From positions 18,165 through 82,164 of the IMG/VR virus record IMGVR_UViG_3300030104_007230: a stretch of DNA of 64,000 nucleotides. One strand, given 5' to 3'. Shown piece by piece: positions 8,735-17,338 of this stretch (positions are counted from its first letter, which is position 1; every line of letters begins with the position of its first letter). The notes below the pieces were generated by a model. The model saw only the letters and a program-made list of their open reading frames with translations. It had not been told where the DNA came from and searched no databases. The stretch comes from a virus. The position numbers were made by a program, and so were the translations under genes.

Positions 8735-10258
8735 ATGGCAGGAACAAGCATTTATTCTGTTTATCGAAGAACTGCACGTGCTGCAGCTAAACAGCAAATA
8801 GTTAAAAAAACATCAGATATTGATGTAGATAGAGCACGAGTAGATTTTGCTTATTTTTGTGATGTTGTAGGAGATAAACCACCAGCAAAACATATGGAGT
8901 TATGGCATGAGCATCTTTATACGCATGAAGATAGTGAATGTTTAGTAGGAATCGCTGGGCCTAATGTTGATATTCTTGCTCCAAGAGGTTCTGCAAAATC
9001 AACAGTTTTAGGTTTATTCACAGCATGGGCTATAGGTATTCATGCATTACATCGAAAGCCTTTAAAAATACTATATATTTCTTATACAGTTGATGTTGCA
9101 CGTCCTAAAAGTGCAGCTATTAAAAGAATTATTGAAGAAAGTAAGAGATATAAAGAAATCTTTCCAATGGTTAAAATTGCAAAAGGAATTAATTCTAATG
9201 AATATTGGAGTATTGATTGGAAATTTGCAGGTATTAGATCAACAGGTGAAGAAGAATTTAGTTTATGTTGTGCAGGTCTTAAAGGTGCAGTGACTTCTAA
9301 ACGTTCACATCTTTGTATTATTGATGACGCAATTAAATCCGCTGACGATATTAAAAATAGAGATATACGTGTAGCTATGGAAGAGAACTGGAACTCAGTC
9401 ATTGTTCCAACAATGTTTGAAGGAGGTCGAGCAATATGTCTAGGCACACGTTTTCGTCATGATGATATACATCAAACAACTTTTACACCTGATAATGATT
9501 GGATACAAATTGTTCAATCTGCATTAATTACAGATGGAGAAGAAGGTGAAAAATCTTATTGGCCAGATATGTGGTCTGTTGAATATTTAAATGATAGAAA
9601 AAGACAAGCTCCTGTAAGTTTTAGTTTTCAATATCAAAATCAAATAGTAAGAACAAGTGAAATGTCAATTTCACCTGATTTAATTATTAAAGGGCAAATA
9701 CCTACTGAATTTGATTGTTTAGGTGTAGGTGTTGATTTATCTGCAGGAATTAGGGAAAGAAATGATTATACAGTTTTTGTAATGGGTGGAAGAGTCGGTG
9801 ACAAAATTCATATCATTGACTGTAAACGATTGCGAATTATGGGTAACGTAGAAAAATTAGAAGCCATTATGGATATGATGTATGAATGGGGGGTTGTACA
9901 TAAAGATGGGGATCAATTTTATCCAACAGGAAGCACGGTAGATATATGGTCAGAAGCTGTTGCTTATCAGGCTTCTTTAGAAGCAGACTTTAAAAGAATA
10001 TGCTTAGAAGAACAAGGTTTACATAATCTTCTATGGCATCCTGTTAAAGGTTTTCGTGGAGATAAAGTTGCACGTTTTAGAGGTATTATGGGTTTATTTG
10101 AACGACATAAAATTAGATTTAATAAGTATCGAAAATTTCAAGCATTAACAGATGAAATAGTTAATTTTGGAGTTAGTTCACATGATGACTGTGTAGATGC
10201 ATTAGTTTGGCTTTGCAATGGTTTAATGTCTAGAGGAAAACTAGAGTTAGAGTATTGA
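8735..10258 (+). CDS. terL: Terminase large subunit (packaging ATPase/nuclease)
   Basis: 507 residues, typical for the family. The ATPase half has a Walker A variant APRGSAKST at residues 82-90 and a Walker B LCIIDDA at 193-199. The nuclease half has the RNase H-like acid cluster: VGVDLSAG with Asp334, and HDDCVDAL near 483-490 with Asp484, 485 and 488. It pumps DNA into the prohead at the portal and cuts it. A shadow ORF on the minus strand is ignored. Confidence 0.93.
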   Translation: MAGTSIYSVYRRTARAAAKQQIVKKTSDIDVDRARVDFAYFCDVVGDKPPAKHMELWHEHLYTHEDSECLVGIAGPNVDILAPRGSAKSTVLGLFTAWAIGIHALHRKPLKILYISYTVDVARPKSAAIKRIIEESKRYKEIFPMVKIAKGINSNEYWSIDWKFAGIRSTGEEEFSLCCAGLKGAVTSKRSHLCIIDDAIKSADDIKNRDIRVAMEENWNSVIVPTMFEGGRAICLGTRFRHDDIHQTTFTPDNDWIQIVQSALITDGEEGEKSYWPDMWSVEYLNDRKRQAPVSFSFQYQNQIVRTSEMSISPDLIIKGQIPTEFDCLGVGVDLSAGIRERNDYTVFVMGGRVGDKIHIIDCKRLRIMGNVEKLEAIMDMMYEWGVVHKDGDQFYPTGSTVDIWSEAVAYQASLEADFKRICLEEQGLHNLLWHPVKGFRGDKVARFRGIMGLFERHKIRFNKYRKFQALTDEIVNFGVSSHDDCVDALVWLCNGLMSRGKLELEY

Positions 10259-10285
10259 CGATTTAGACTGTTTAAAGCACTTAAC

Positions 10286-10474
10286 ATGGCCTCTAATTTT
10301 TATTACGAAGGAATTGAACTTGAGCAAGATGCTTATGGTTCAGCAATTATTAATCTTCCAGATGAATTGTGTCACGATCTTGGTCTTCAACCTGGCGAAC
10401 GATTTAACATCGAAGCTGATGAAGATAATCTTATTTTCAAGAGAATGGCAGCTGGGTATGAAGTTGAGGCATAG
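10286..10474 (+). CDS. AbrB/MazE-like swapped-hairpin DNA-binding protein
   Basis: 62 residues. The segment LPDELCHDLGLQPGERFNI followed by a short strand (NLIFKRM) matches the AbrB/MazE/SpoVT fold pattern, in which two chains interlock to bind DNA. No toxin gene is beside it. It lies between terL and the portal gene, an unusual place for a regulator. It could be a transcription factor for late genes or have been kept for another role. A second protein of this type is encoded at 54.9-55.05 kb. Confidence 0.6.
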   Translation: MASNFYYEGIELEQDAYGSAIINLPDELCHDLGLQPGERFNIEADEDNLIFKRMAAGYEVEA

Positions 10475-10495
10475 TAAAACTACTGATTTTAACTG

Positions 10496-12721
10496 ATGAG
10501 TAAAACAAATCCAGCTTTTGAAGCAATGCTTGATTCAGTCATAAACCGTGAAAATACGGGTGCTGCTGATTCAATGCTAATTAATGCTCATCTAGCTCAA
10601 ATGAAGATGTTTGGGATTAGACAAGGTGTTGAATTTTTTCCTGAACAAGATAATTACGGAACACAAAGATATGATCTTATTCAACAAGTTATAAAATTCA
10701 ATCAATTAGATGCAAGATTAGATGCTATTTGGGATCATTTTTTAGCATTAGGAAAAGGATTGTTTTATATACGCCCAACTAAAAAAACATATCGAATTTA
10801 TTGGTTTGATAAGAATTCGTATCGTACTTATTATTCACCAGAAGGTGAATTAGAAGAAGTCATTATTATTTATCCTTACAAAGTTAGATCTTCAAAAGGA
10901 TTTGCTGCTAGTCAAATTGGTTTAAGTACAGATAAAAGATACATGCGTCTGCGTATTACAGCTGAAACTATTGAAGAGATGCATAGTGAGCAAGAACTTA
11001 GTTTTGATACTCCACAAGAATTTTCAACTTTACAAACGAAAGAGTTAGTAAATACGATGCAATTTATTCCTTGTGTTGAGGTTTTTAATAATCCAGATGC
11101 ATTTGGTACAGAAGGACGAGGTGATTTCGATTGGATAGCTAATCAAATTGTTGCACATGATGAAATGGTTAAAAATATTAGAGCAAACTTATCTTTCTTT
11201 GGGAATCCAACATTACTTTCTTCTAGACCTAAGCAAGATATTGTTGAAAGCAATAATCAAGATAATCCACCACAACGTCCAAGTATTTCGAGCCAATCTG
11301 GTTTTACTTCTGATTTAAGTATTCTTCAATCAACTTATAAACAAGATCCTGTAACGAGAAATCCAGCTGGTTATATAGGAAGCCCTGGAGCAGGAATGCG
11401 TGTTCCGCGTGTTATAGCAAATTTAGAACCTTCAGATCGTGTTGGTTTTATTACTCCTAATGCAGTTAGTACTGACCAAGCTAGATTTGCTGAACAATTA
11501 CGTAATGAGATACGACTTGCTTTGGGAGGTATTGACGATCTTTCTATTAGCAATGTAACAGCAACAGAAATTAAATCTCAATATGGACGAGTTAGTGCAA
11601 CAGCTAAAAAGAAATGTCTACAACTTTATAATTATGGAATTTGTAAATGCTTTGAATTAATTATTTTTCAGGAAGAAGAGATTTTTAAGAAGACACTTGC
11701 ACAAGCAATTGGTCTTAAAACTGTTGAACTTCCATTAGATGATTCACCTGAAGAACAAGCTAGATACGACAAACAACAAGCTAGATATGAAAGAAGATTT
11801 AGTAAAGCAGTTGCTGAAGTAGAAGAAACAAAAGTGATACCACCAGGGGTTTTAGGGCTTGCACCTGATGGAACAAGAAATGTTGAATGGCGATGGATGG
11901 GACCTGTTTATGAGGATACAACTCAAGATAAATTAAACCAATCTATCTTCACTAGAAACCTTCAAGAATTAGGGGTAGATAGTATAGAAGCACTGAAGTA
12001 CTTATTTCCTTCTAAAACCGATGACGAAGTAGCTGGAATGTTATCTGGCTTTCCCTTCCGAATGGTGGGACAAGTGCAAAAGGCTTATTCCACATTTATT
12101 GATCTAATCAATCAAGAAATGAGGACGCCTCATCCACAACAGCCTGACTTACCTATGTCGGCTGATCCGAGATTCGATCTCACCCCGTATTTATACAGAA
12201 CACTCGAAAGCTTACAAAAAGAACTGACCTATGCAGGACGTTTCCGTAGCGCCGACCCAATCGGCACCCCAACCCTCCCAGACCCAGCCGATAAGCTACG
12301 CGGCTCCAGTGGCGGCGGCTCCTTCACAGGCACCGCAGGTGGTTTCAACGACCAACCAATGGGCGGCAGCTCCTACAGGAGCGGTAGCACCAGCACCACA
12401 GGTAGCGGCCCAGATAGGAGTGACTCCAACCCAAGCGACCCCTACCCAGTACTACCCCCAGACCAGCCCCTCTCAAGCACCAACCCAGGAGAATCCTTAC
12501 AAGGACGCCTTCAACAGGGTGGTAGGACTCCTGAGTTCGCCAGTGCAAGTCCCCTTCCTGGGTCAACAATCCAGTCAGACATCAGAAGTAAGCCAGGCCA
12601 ATTACAATTCGCCACAACTAACCCCTTACAACAATCAGGTTCAGCAGACATCGCAGCCTGGGATGCAGAACAGCCAGGTATCCTCAAACGCTTATTCCCC
12701 AACTTCGGAAGGAATAACTGA
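10496..12721 (+). CDS. Portal (head-tail connector) protein
   Basis: 741 residues. The N-terminal ~550 residues look like a podovirus-type portal: alpha/beta wing region (YRIYWFDKNSYRTYY), then helices with ATEI and SATAKKKCLQLYN, a likely crown stem, then PVYEDTTQDKL. It follows terL and precedes the scaffold and capsid genes, the usual order. The last ~163 residues are Gly/Ser/Pro-rich and probably disordered. They are encoded in a GC-rich stretch that also codes, in another frame, for the start of the scaffold-like protein. Confidence 0.8.
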   Translation: MSKTNPAFEAMLDSVINRENTGAADSMLINAHLAQMKMFGIRQGVEFFPEQDNYGTQRYDLIQQVIKFNQLDARLDAIWDHFLALGKGLFYIRPTKKTYRIYWFDKNSYRTYYSPEGELEEVIIIYPYKVRSSKGFAASQIGLSTDKRYMRLRITAETIEEMHSEQELSFDTPQEFSTLQTKELVNTMQFIPCVEVFNNPDAFGTEGRGDFDWIANQIVAHDEMVKNIRANLSFFGNPTLLSSRPKQDIVESNNQDNPPQRPSISSQSGFTSDLSILQSTYKQDPVTRNPAGYIGSPGAGMRVPRVIANLEPSDRVGFITPNAVSTDQARFAEQLRNEIRLALGGIDDLSISNVTATEIKSQYGRVSATAKKKCLQLYNYGICKCFELIIFQEEEIFKKTLAQAIGLKTVELPLDDSPEEQARYDKQQARYERRFSKAVAEVEETKVIPPGVLGLAPDGTRNVEWRWMGPVYEDTTQDKLNQSIFTRNLQELGVDSIEALKYLFPSKTDDEVAGMLSGFPFRMVGQVQKAYSTFIDLINQEMRTPHPQQPDLPMSADPRFDLTPYLYRTLESLQKELTYAGRFRSADPIGTPTLPDPADKLRGSSGGGSFTGTAGGFNDQPMGGSSYRSGSTSTTGSGPDRSDSNPSDPYPVLPPDQPLSSTNPGESLQGRLQQGGRTPEFASASPLPGSTIQSDIRSKPGQLQFATTNPLQQSGSADIAAWDAEQPGILKRLFPNFGRNN

Positions 12722-13253
12722 TGAACAGCTTTTAGCCAATGGAGTAAGTCAGCAAAGTCTTAAGGTAATTGATCATTTTGGTCCTGATGCAGCAGCAGTT
12801 TTAAATAACTATTCTTGCAAGATAGAAGATGCACTTATCCATACCGATTCTCAGTTAAGAGAGTCAGTAGGACTTTTACAGGAACTAAATAATGAGCATA
12901 AAATTTATGAAAAGATTTTGACTGATCCAGACGTTCTTGCTGATTATACTTGCCAGTTCTTTGGAGAAAATGGTCCTTATCCTGTACAAGGGCAAGAAAA
13001 AATACAGCCTACATATCAGCAAGTTGGTCAACAGACTATTCAGAATGCACCTCAAGTTGTTCCTGATCCACAAGCAGCACAATATAGACGTCCTGAAATG
13101 CCTGTTCCTCCACAGCCTCAAGCTCCTGAGAATGCAGGTGATTTCTGGAATAACTTTGGAAACATCGCTGAAAGAGATCCACAAAATGCATGGCGTTATT
13201 TGAATACTCAGACTCCTGAGACATTCAGACAAAAAATGCTTGTAATGGAATAA
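12231..13253 (+). CDS. Putative scaffolding/capsid assembly protein, out-of-frame overlap with portal
   Basis: 340 residues, Pro/Gln/Ala-rich at both ends with a helical middle (residues about 165-235). This composition and the position between portal and capsid fit a scaffold. The frame opens at a TGA just 2 codons before the ATG at 12231, so this is the longest possible form. The first 491 nt lie inside the portal gene in the +1 frame. An internal ATG at 12663 would give a 196-residue form with little overlap. That the overlap is real is supported by the local GC rise that ends at the portal stop. Confidence 0.7.
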   Translation: MQDVSVAPTQSAPQPSQTQPISYAAPVAAAPSQAPQVVSTTNQWAAAPTGAVAPAPQVAAQIGVTPTQATPTQYYPQTSPSQAPTQENPYKDAFNRVVGLLSSPVQVPFLGQQSSQTSEVSQANYNSPQLTPYNNQVQQTSQPGMQNSQVSSNAYSPTSEGITDEQLLANGVSQQSLKVIDHFGPDAAAVLNNYSCKIEDALIHTDSQLRESVGLLQELNNEHKIYEKILTDPDVLADYTCQFFGENGPYPVQGQEKIQPTYQQVGQQTIQNAPQVVPDPQAAQYRRPEMPVPPQPQAPENAGDFWNNFGNIAERDPQNAWRYLNTQTPETFRQKMLVME

Positions 13254-13277
13254 CCGTAAACTTATTAAATGTAAAAT

Positions 13278-13305
13278 AAAGGGTAGTAAATAACTGCCCT
13301 TTTTT
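13278..13305 (+). terminator. Rho-independent terminator after scaffold gene
   Basis: A 10-bp stem AAAGGGTAGT / ACTGCCCTTT with one G-U pair and a 5-nt loop, followed by six T. It lies 24 nt after the scaffold stop and before the next plus-strand gene. Confidence 0.8.
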
Positions 13306-13326
13306 ATTATTCAGAATTAAAATATT

Positions 13327-13827
13327 ATGGCATATGCAGCAGCAGCACAAGTAATACCGAGGATGGCAGGACTATTAGCCAAACTTAAAGGTGCAGCACA
13401 AGGAGTAAAAGGTGTTGCCCAAGGTGTAGGAGCCGTAGGTAAAGGCGGAGCGCTTTCAACTATGATGCAACCAGCTTATGTTCCATTAGGAACAACTTTT
13501 ACACCTAATGCACTTGGTAAAGCTGCAATGCTTGGAGTAGCAGCAGCTCCTGGAGTTCTTGGTTATACACACGGAAGAGATACTGGATATCATGATCCTG
13601 ATCGTAGTGGAATAGGAGGCACACTTGGTTACAGTCTTTTACATCCTTTGGCAGGTTTAGGATATGCAGTAGGACATTCACAAGGACATGACTCAAGTCA
13701 GTCATCTGAGGATAAAAAAATTAAGGCACAAGTAGAAAAAATATTAAAACAAAGAGAAGCACAAAAGAAACTTCAAGATAATCTTAGATCTATACTTATG
13801 CCTACAACTATTGGAGGGAATATTTAA
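13327..13827 (+). CDS. Hypothetical Gly/Ala-rich virion protein
   Basis: 166 residues. Residues 1-60 are Ala/Gly/Val-rich and amphipathic, residues 70-120 are Gly/His-rich, and the C-terminus is a Lys/Gln coiled-coil-like helix (residues about 130-155). No family recognised. It follows a terminator, so it may have its own promoter. The encoding region between scaffold and capsid suggests a head protein (inference). Confidence 0.6.
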   Translation: MAYAAAAQVIPRMAGLLAKLKGAAQGVKGVAQGVGAVGKGGALSTMMQPAYVPLGTTFTPNALGKAAMLGVAAAPGVLGYTHGRDTGYHDPDRSGIGGTLGYSLLHPLAGLGYAVGHSQGHDSSQSSEDKKIKAQVEKILKQREAQKKLQDNLRSILMPTTIGGNI

Positions 13828-13829
13828 TC

Positions 13830-14183
13830 ATGGCTAACTCACCTGAAAAAGCTGTTGCACTTGCTAAAGAAGCAATGCTTTTAAGATCTTTACAAGCAGA
13901 AATACAAAAACAAGGAAGTCAGGTTAATCCTGAAGTTGAAGCTCCTCAAACTTCAATGCAACCAGGAGTAGTTAATCCTAATCCAAAACCTAATGGAGAA
14001 CGTGTAACACCTCCTAATGTTTGGTCTACAAGTAACTTAATTCCAGGACCATCAGGAGAATCTAAACTTGCATCAACATGGAATCCAGCAATGGATCCAG
14101 ATAACGAAACAGAACGAGAAGTCAATAGGGGCTTAGGTTCGAACGGATTTAATTATGCAACACAAGATCCTTGGAGTAGATAA
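13830..14183 (+). CDS. Hypothetical protein upstream of capsid gene
   Basis: 117 residues: an N-terminal helix (residues 1-32) and a Pro/Asn/Ser-rich, probably disordered remainder. Starts 2 nt after the previous stop, so co-expressed with it. No recognised function; a minor head component or assembly factor is possible. Confidence 0.55.
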   Translation: MANSPEKAVALAKEAMLLRSLQAEIQKQGSQVNPEVEAPQTSMQPGVVNPNPKPNGERVTPPNVWSTSNLIPGPSGESKLASTWNPAMDPDNETEREVNRGLGSNGFNYATQDPWSR

Positions 14184-14246
14184 TTAATAACGTACATAAG
14201 TAAGTCTGAGTTATAATTACTTTTAATGGGACTTTTGTTCCAGGAG

Positions 14247-14285
14247 TGATAACAGCTTGTCTGTTATTGAGATTAATTTAATCTC
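14247..14285 (+). promoter_or_regulatory. Twin hairpins in the capsid gene leader
   Basis: Within the 136-nt gap before the capsid gene there are two perfect inverted repeats: ATAACAG cttgt CTGTTAT (14249-14267) and the palindrome GAGATTAA T TTAATCTC (14269-14285). A TATAAT box is at 14212-14217 without a clear -35. The second has no T tail, so these look more like a 5' leader structure or operator than a terminator. Confidence 0.45.
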
Positions 14286-14319
14286 TAATATCAGCACAAT
14301 TTCTTTAGCTGAATAGACA

Positions 14320-15471
14320 ATGTTTATTGATAACGATTTCCCTAAACTGCTCGGTGCCGAACTTTATCGTCCGCACCCAGCCTATATCGTGGAGATGGCT
14401 TGCGAGCCAATAGTGGTCCACGATTTTACGAAGCAACCAGGTCAGACTGTTCAGTTAGACCGTTACAGGTTCTTCGGCGCTCCAGGGACAAAATCCAACC
14501 GTGAGCGTACACAAGATCAAACAATAGGTACAGCTAATAGTCGTTCGATTGTTAAGGACAAAGTTCTAGTTTCTCTTCGTGAGTACACTGGTCCTGCAGA
14601 TCCTAACAATGCGAATCTTCCTAGTACTTTCAAGATTGCCCGTGAAACCTTGATGACAGCGCAGCGTTTGCTGCTTGACACAGGGAATCTCAACATGTTC
14701 CATCAGTCAATAGGTAGCTTAACCCTGCTTGATGACTACAGAAGATGGAGAGATAGAGTCTTCCTTGACGAATTATTCAAGGCAGAATCACGTGGTAAGT
14801 CTTCTGATACTCAAGGTGGTTACTACTATCCTGAGAATCCTACTAAGGCTACTAGCACTTCTCTACCTGCTTATAGTGCATCTCAGTATGCATCTGAGCG
14901 TTTCAAATTTAACGTTAAAACTGACCTTCTAGAAGTAGTTAAAGGTTTGCGTAAGCGTAACGTACCTGTCTTTGCAGATGGCTACTATCGCTGTATTGCT
15001 GACCCTTCATTCATGAAGGACATGAGAGCTGATTCTGGCTTCCGTGAAGTTGCTCGTTACCCTGGCATGGGACAGCCAAATCCTCTTATGAGTGCACAGG
15101 CTCCCAACGCAGCTGTTTATGGCGGTGGTCAGTTCGGGCAAGCACAGTTTGTAGGCGGTGAGCCAGTTATGCCATCAGGATTCGTCTTTGAAGGTGTAAG
15201 GTTCTTCGAATCTACTAACATGCCTAGCAAAACCATTTCGGTCGATATTGGTGATGGAAACGGTGCACAAACACGTGACACCCCTCCTGCTCTTTTCTTT
15301 GGTCCTCAGTCCGTTGGCGTCGGCATTGGTGGTCCTAATGCTCAAGTTTTGATTAATAACAATGATGACTTCTCAAGATTTATCATTCTTATATGGCAGC
15401 TTTATGCTGGTTTTGCGAACTTGAACAAGGACTTCACAACAGTCGGTTTCACCGTTACTGAAGCTTATTAA
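14320..15471 (+). CDS. Major capsid protein (HK97-fold type, probable)
   Basis: 383 residues. Position after portal and scaffold, length, and codon use support the call: the 5' third uses many C/G-ending codons unlike its AT-rich neighbours, as expected for a very highly expressed gene. The stretch FADGYYRCIADPSFMKDMR is like the P-domain region of N4 gp56-type capsid proteins. No membrane segment or enzyme motif. The assignment is strong by context, moderate by sequence. Confidence 0.8.
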   Translation: MFIDNDFPKLLGAELYRPHPAYIVEMACEPIVVHDFTKQPGQTVQLDRYRFFGAPGTKSNRERTQDQTIGTANSRSIVKDKVLVSLREYTGPADPNNANLPSTFKIARETLMTAQRLLLDTGNLNMFHQSIGSLTLLDDYRRWRDRVFLDELFKAESRGKSSDTQGGYYYPENPTKATSTSLPAYSASQYASERFKFNVKTDLLEVVKGLRKRNVPVFADGYYRCIADPSFMKDMRADSGFREVARYPGMGQPNPLMSAQAPNAAVYGGGQFGQAQFVGGEPVMPSGFVFEGVRFFESTNMPSKTISVDIGDGNGAQTRDTPPALFFGPQSVGVGIGGPNAQVLINNNDDFSRFIILIWQLYAGFANLNKDFTTVGFTVTEAY

Positions 15472-15492
15472 ATAGGAGGTAATTAATTTAAA

Positions 15493-16311
15493 ATGGCAAC
15501 TTACAAAGCTGACGCTGGGGCAATTCTTAATCCTGGCAACCAAATCAACAGGCTATCCTCCTATAACACAGAAGGTGTTTATGCATGGCCTGGTATTGAA
15601 GCGTTCGAATTAATTGGATACGTTAAAGTTTCCAATTTAGCTGCTGATAAAGCTAGTTATAAGAGTTTCAATATAACTATTCCTTCTCCTGATCGTCGAG
15701 TAGATGATCGTGTAAGGAATGATCGTACAAGTTTAGTTGTACAAGCAAGTGCGGCTCGTCCTGCGTATGTATATGGTGCTTCCATATCTATTGCACAGGA
15801 TATTCCTTCTGGTGGATTAGCAACTTTCCCTGCTTCTCCTGTAACCGCTGATTTAGGCGCTACATCTACAGAACTTCTGCTTCTTGGACCTGATAATAGT
15901 GGTGCACCAATTGGTGTTCCTGCTACACAGGCTCTTGGTAATGCAGGTGCATCTTCTTATATAACTGCAGCTAGTTCTGCATTTGCACAAGGTGCAGCGG
16001 CTACAACAGTAGCTGGCGTTCCTTTCTGGACAGCTGTTACAACTGCTGGTATTGACGATCAGGATGCTGCAAACTCTATGCTATATAAAGTTGTAGCTGA
16101 TACTACCTTTAAGGTGTATAACGTTGATGCTGTTACTGGAACAACTGTTTCAGGTGATGGTGTATACATTAGCCAAGCTGATTCAGATGCTGGCCGTGCT
16201 GGTTATATTCTCTGTAGAGTTAACTACATTCGTCCTGCATACAACGTTAGTTGGAATGATATACAAGGTTTTATTGACTTTGCATCTCAGGTCGGAGGAA
16301 ACGACGAATAA
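15493..16311 (+). CDS. Abundant structural protein, possible capsid decoration
   Basis: 272 residues, beta-rich, Ala/Thr/Ser-rich, following a strong ribosome site (AGGAGGT at 15474-15480). It lies between the capsid gene and a terminator, so both are made from the same strong transcript. A head decoration/cement protein fits best; a major tail protein is the alternative. Confidence 0.6.
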   Translation: MATYKADAGAILNPGNQINRLSSYNTEGVYAWPGIEAFELIGYVKVSNLAADKASYKSFNITIPSPDRRVDDRVRNDRTSLVVQASAARPAYVYGASISIAQDIPSGGLATFPASPVTADLGATSTELLLLGPDNSGAPIGVPATQALGNAGASSYITAASSAFAQGAAATTVAGVPFWTAVTTAGIDDQDAANSMLYKVVADTTFKVYNVDAVTGTTVSGDGVYISQADSDAGRAGYILCRVNYIRPAYNVSWNDIQGFIDFASQVGGNDE

Positions 16312-16333
16312 TTATATTTTTCGTTTAATAATT

Positions 16334-16361
16334 AAGACTGGTGTAATAGCCAGTCTTTTTT
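16334..16361 (+). terminator. Rho-independent terminator of the capsid transcript
   Basis: Perfect 8-bp stem AAGACTGG / CCAGTCTT with an 8-nt loop and a run of T directly after. It lies 23 nt after the stop of the second structural gene. Confidence 0.85.
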
Positions 16362-16418
16362 ATGTTTTTCAAGTATTAAGCAATGTATTCTATTGATAGT
16401 TAATTTAAAAATTTAGAA

Positions 16419-16859
16419 ATGCTCTACCAATACAAACCAACTGGTTCACTTGTAGAGAAAATATCTCAACATGGTGACGGTGTTGTTATGTGCATAGATT
16501 CTCAAGATGAAGTTTTATATGTTGAAGAAGAAGATCTTATTCCACATTTAGATGCAACAACAGAACAAATTAAAACTGAAGAACGTTTAACAGAACAATT
16601 AAAAGCAGAAGGAGTTAAACCTTCAAAACCAACAAAAAAAGAAACATTTCCTGTTGATATTAGACTTAATCTCAATACAGCAAGTCCTCGTCAAATCGCT
16701 GATGCGTTGCCTGGTGTAGGATTAAAGACAGCCAGAGATATTAAGGATTTACAATCCACGATGCTTGGTGAAAAGTTCATTAAATTAGAACAACTTAAAT
16801 CAATTAAGCGTGTCGATTGGGATGAACTAATAAAAGAGAATCTTATTCGCGTTGAATAA
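16419..16859 (+). CDS. Helix-hairpin-helix (ComEA-like) protein in the head-tail module
   Basis: 146 residues. Residues about 1-40 are a small beta region. Residues about 82-112 read LNLNTASPRQIADALPGVG then KTARDIKDL, the LNxNTAs...LPGxGxxxAxxI pattern of ComEA-type helix-hairpin-helix domains, which bind DNA backbone. Finding it among connector genes suggests it touches the DNA end at the neck or acts in packaging (inference). Its stop overlaps the next ATG by 1 nt. Confidence 0.65.
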   Translation: MLYQYKPTGSLVEKISQHGDGVVMCIDSQDEVLYVEEEDLIPHLDATTEQIKTEERLTEQLKAEGVKPSKPTKKETFPVDIRLNLNTASPRQIADALPGVGLKTARDIKDLQSTMLGEKFIKLEQLKSIKRVDWDELIKENLIRVE

Positions 16860-17338
16860 TGCAACTTGACACCTTTTTAAAGTCTAAAATTCGTTGGCAC
16901 TTAGGTTATAACCAAACTTCTGTACCAGCTGGTGATTTAGCAAGATTAGAAGAAGCTTGTGAAAATGTACAAGATACTTATTGGTATTCGAAGATAACTG
17001 AACAAGTTACCCGATGTGATGAAGCTGAAAAACGTACAGATATGACAGGTAGTGCTAATAATTTTGCTGTTCCAGCAGGAAGAAAAGAAAATATAGCTGG
17101 TGACGTAGACCGTACAATTAGCACAACAGATTATAAAGATACATTAAAAACATGGAATACTATTTATCTTTACGAATGTGATAGGCTTGCTCAACATTTA
17201 TATGTTCCAAATTATCGTAATCCAGAACAAGCTAGATATCGTTTTGAAAGAGAAGGTGCAGAATTTATACAAGCTTTACCTGGACCTGCTGACGTTGCAG
17301 TAGGTACACGTCTTTTATTTGCCACTGAACTTAGATAA
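16859..17338 (+). CDS. Putative head-tail connector/adaptor protein
   Basis: 159 residues, mixed helix, with many aromatic and charged residues. No motif recognised. Size and place, between the capsid genes and the tail genes, fit a head-tail adaptor. Starts by 1-nt overlap (TAATG) with the gene before, and its own stop overlaps the next ATG in the same way. Confidence 0.55.
   Translation: MQLDTFLKSKIRWHLGYNQTSVPAGDLARLEEACENVQDTYWYSKITEQVTRCDEAEKRTDMTGSANNFAVPAGRKENIAGDVDRTISTTDYKDTLKTWNTIYLYECDRLAQHLYVPNYRNPEQARYRFEREGAEFIQALPGPADVAVGTRLLFATELR

Noticed and set aside
12231-12720. GC-rich segment as recently transferred foreign DNA
   Set aside because: It begins shortly before the second frame opens and its GC drops at the portal stop codon, so dual coding explains it better than transfer.
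12345-13232. Minus-strand ORFs and extra plus ORF (12937-13203) over the portal/scaffold overlap
   Set aside because: Their translations have no protein-like pattern, and no ribosome site or gene context supports them. Only the two main plus frames are kept.
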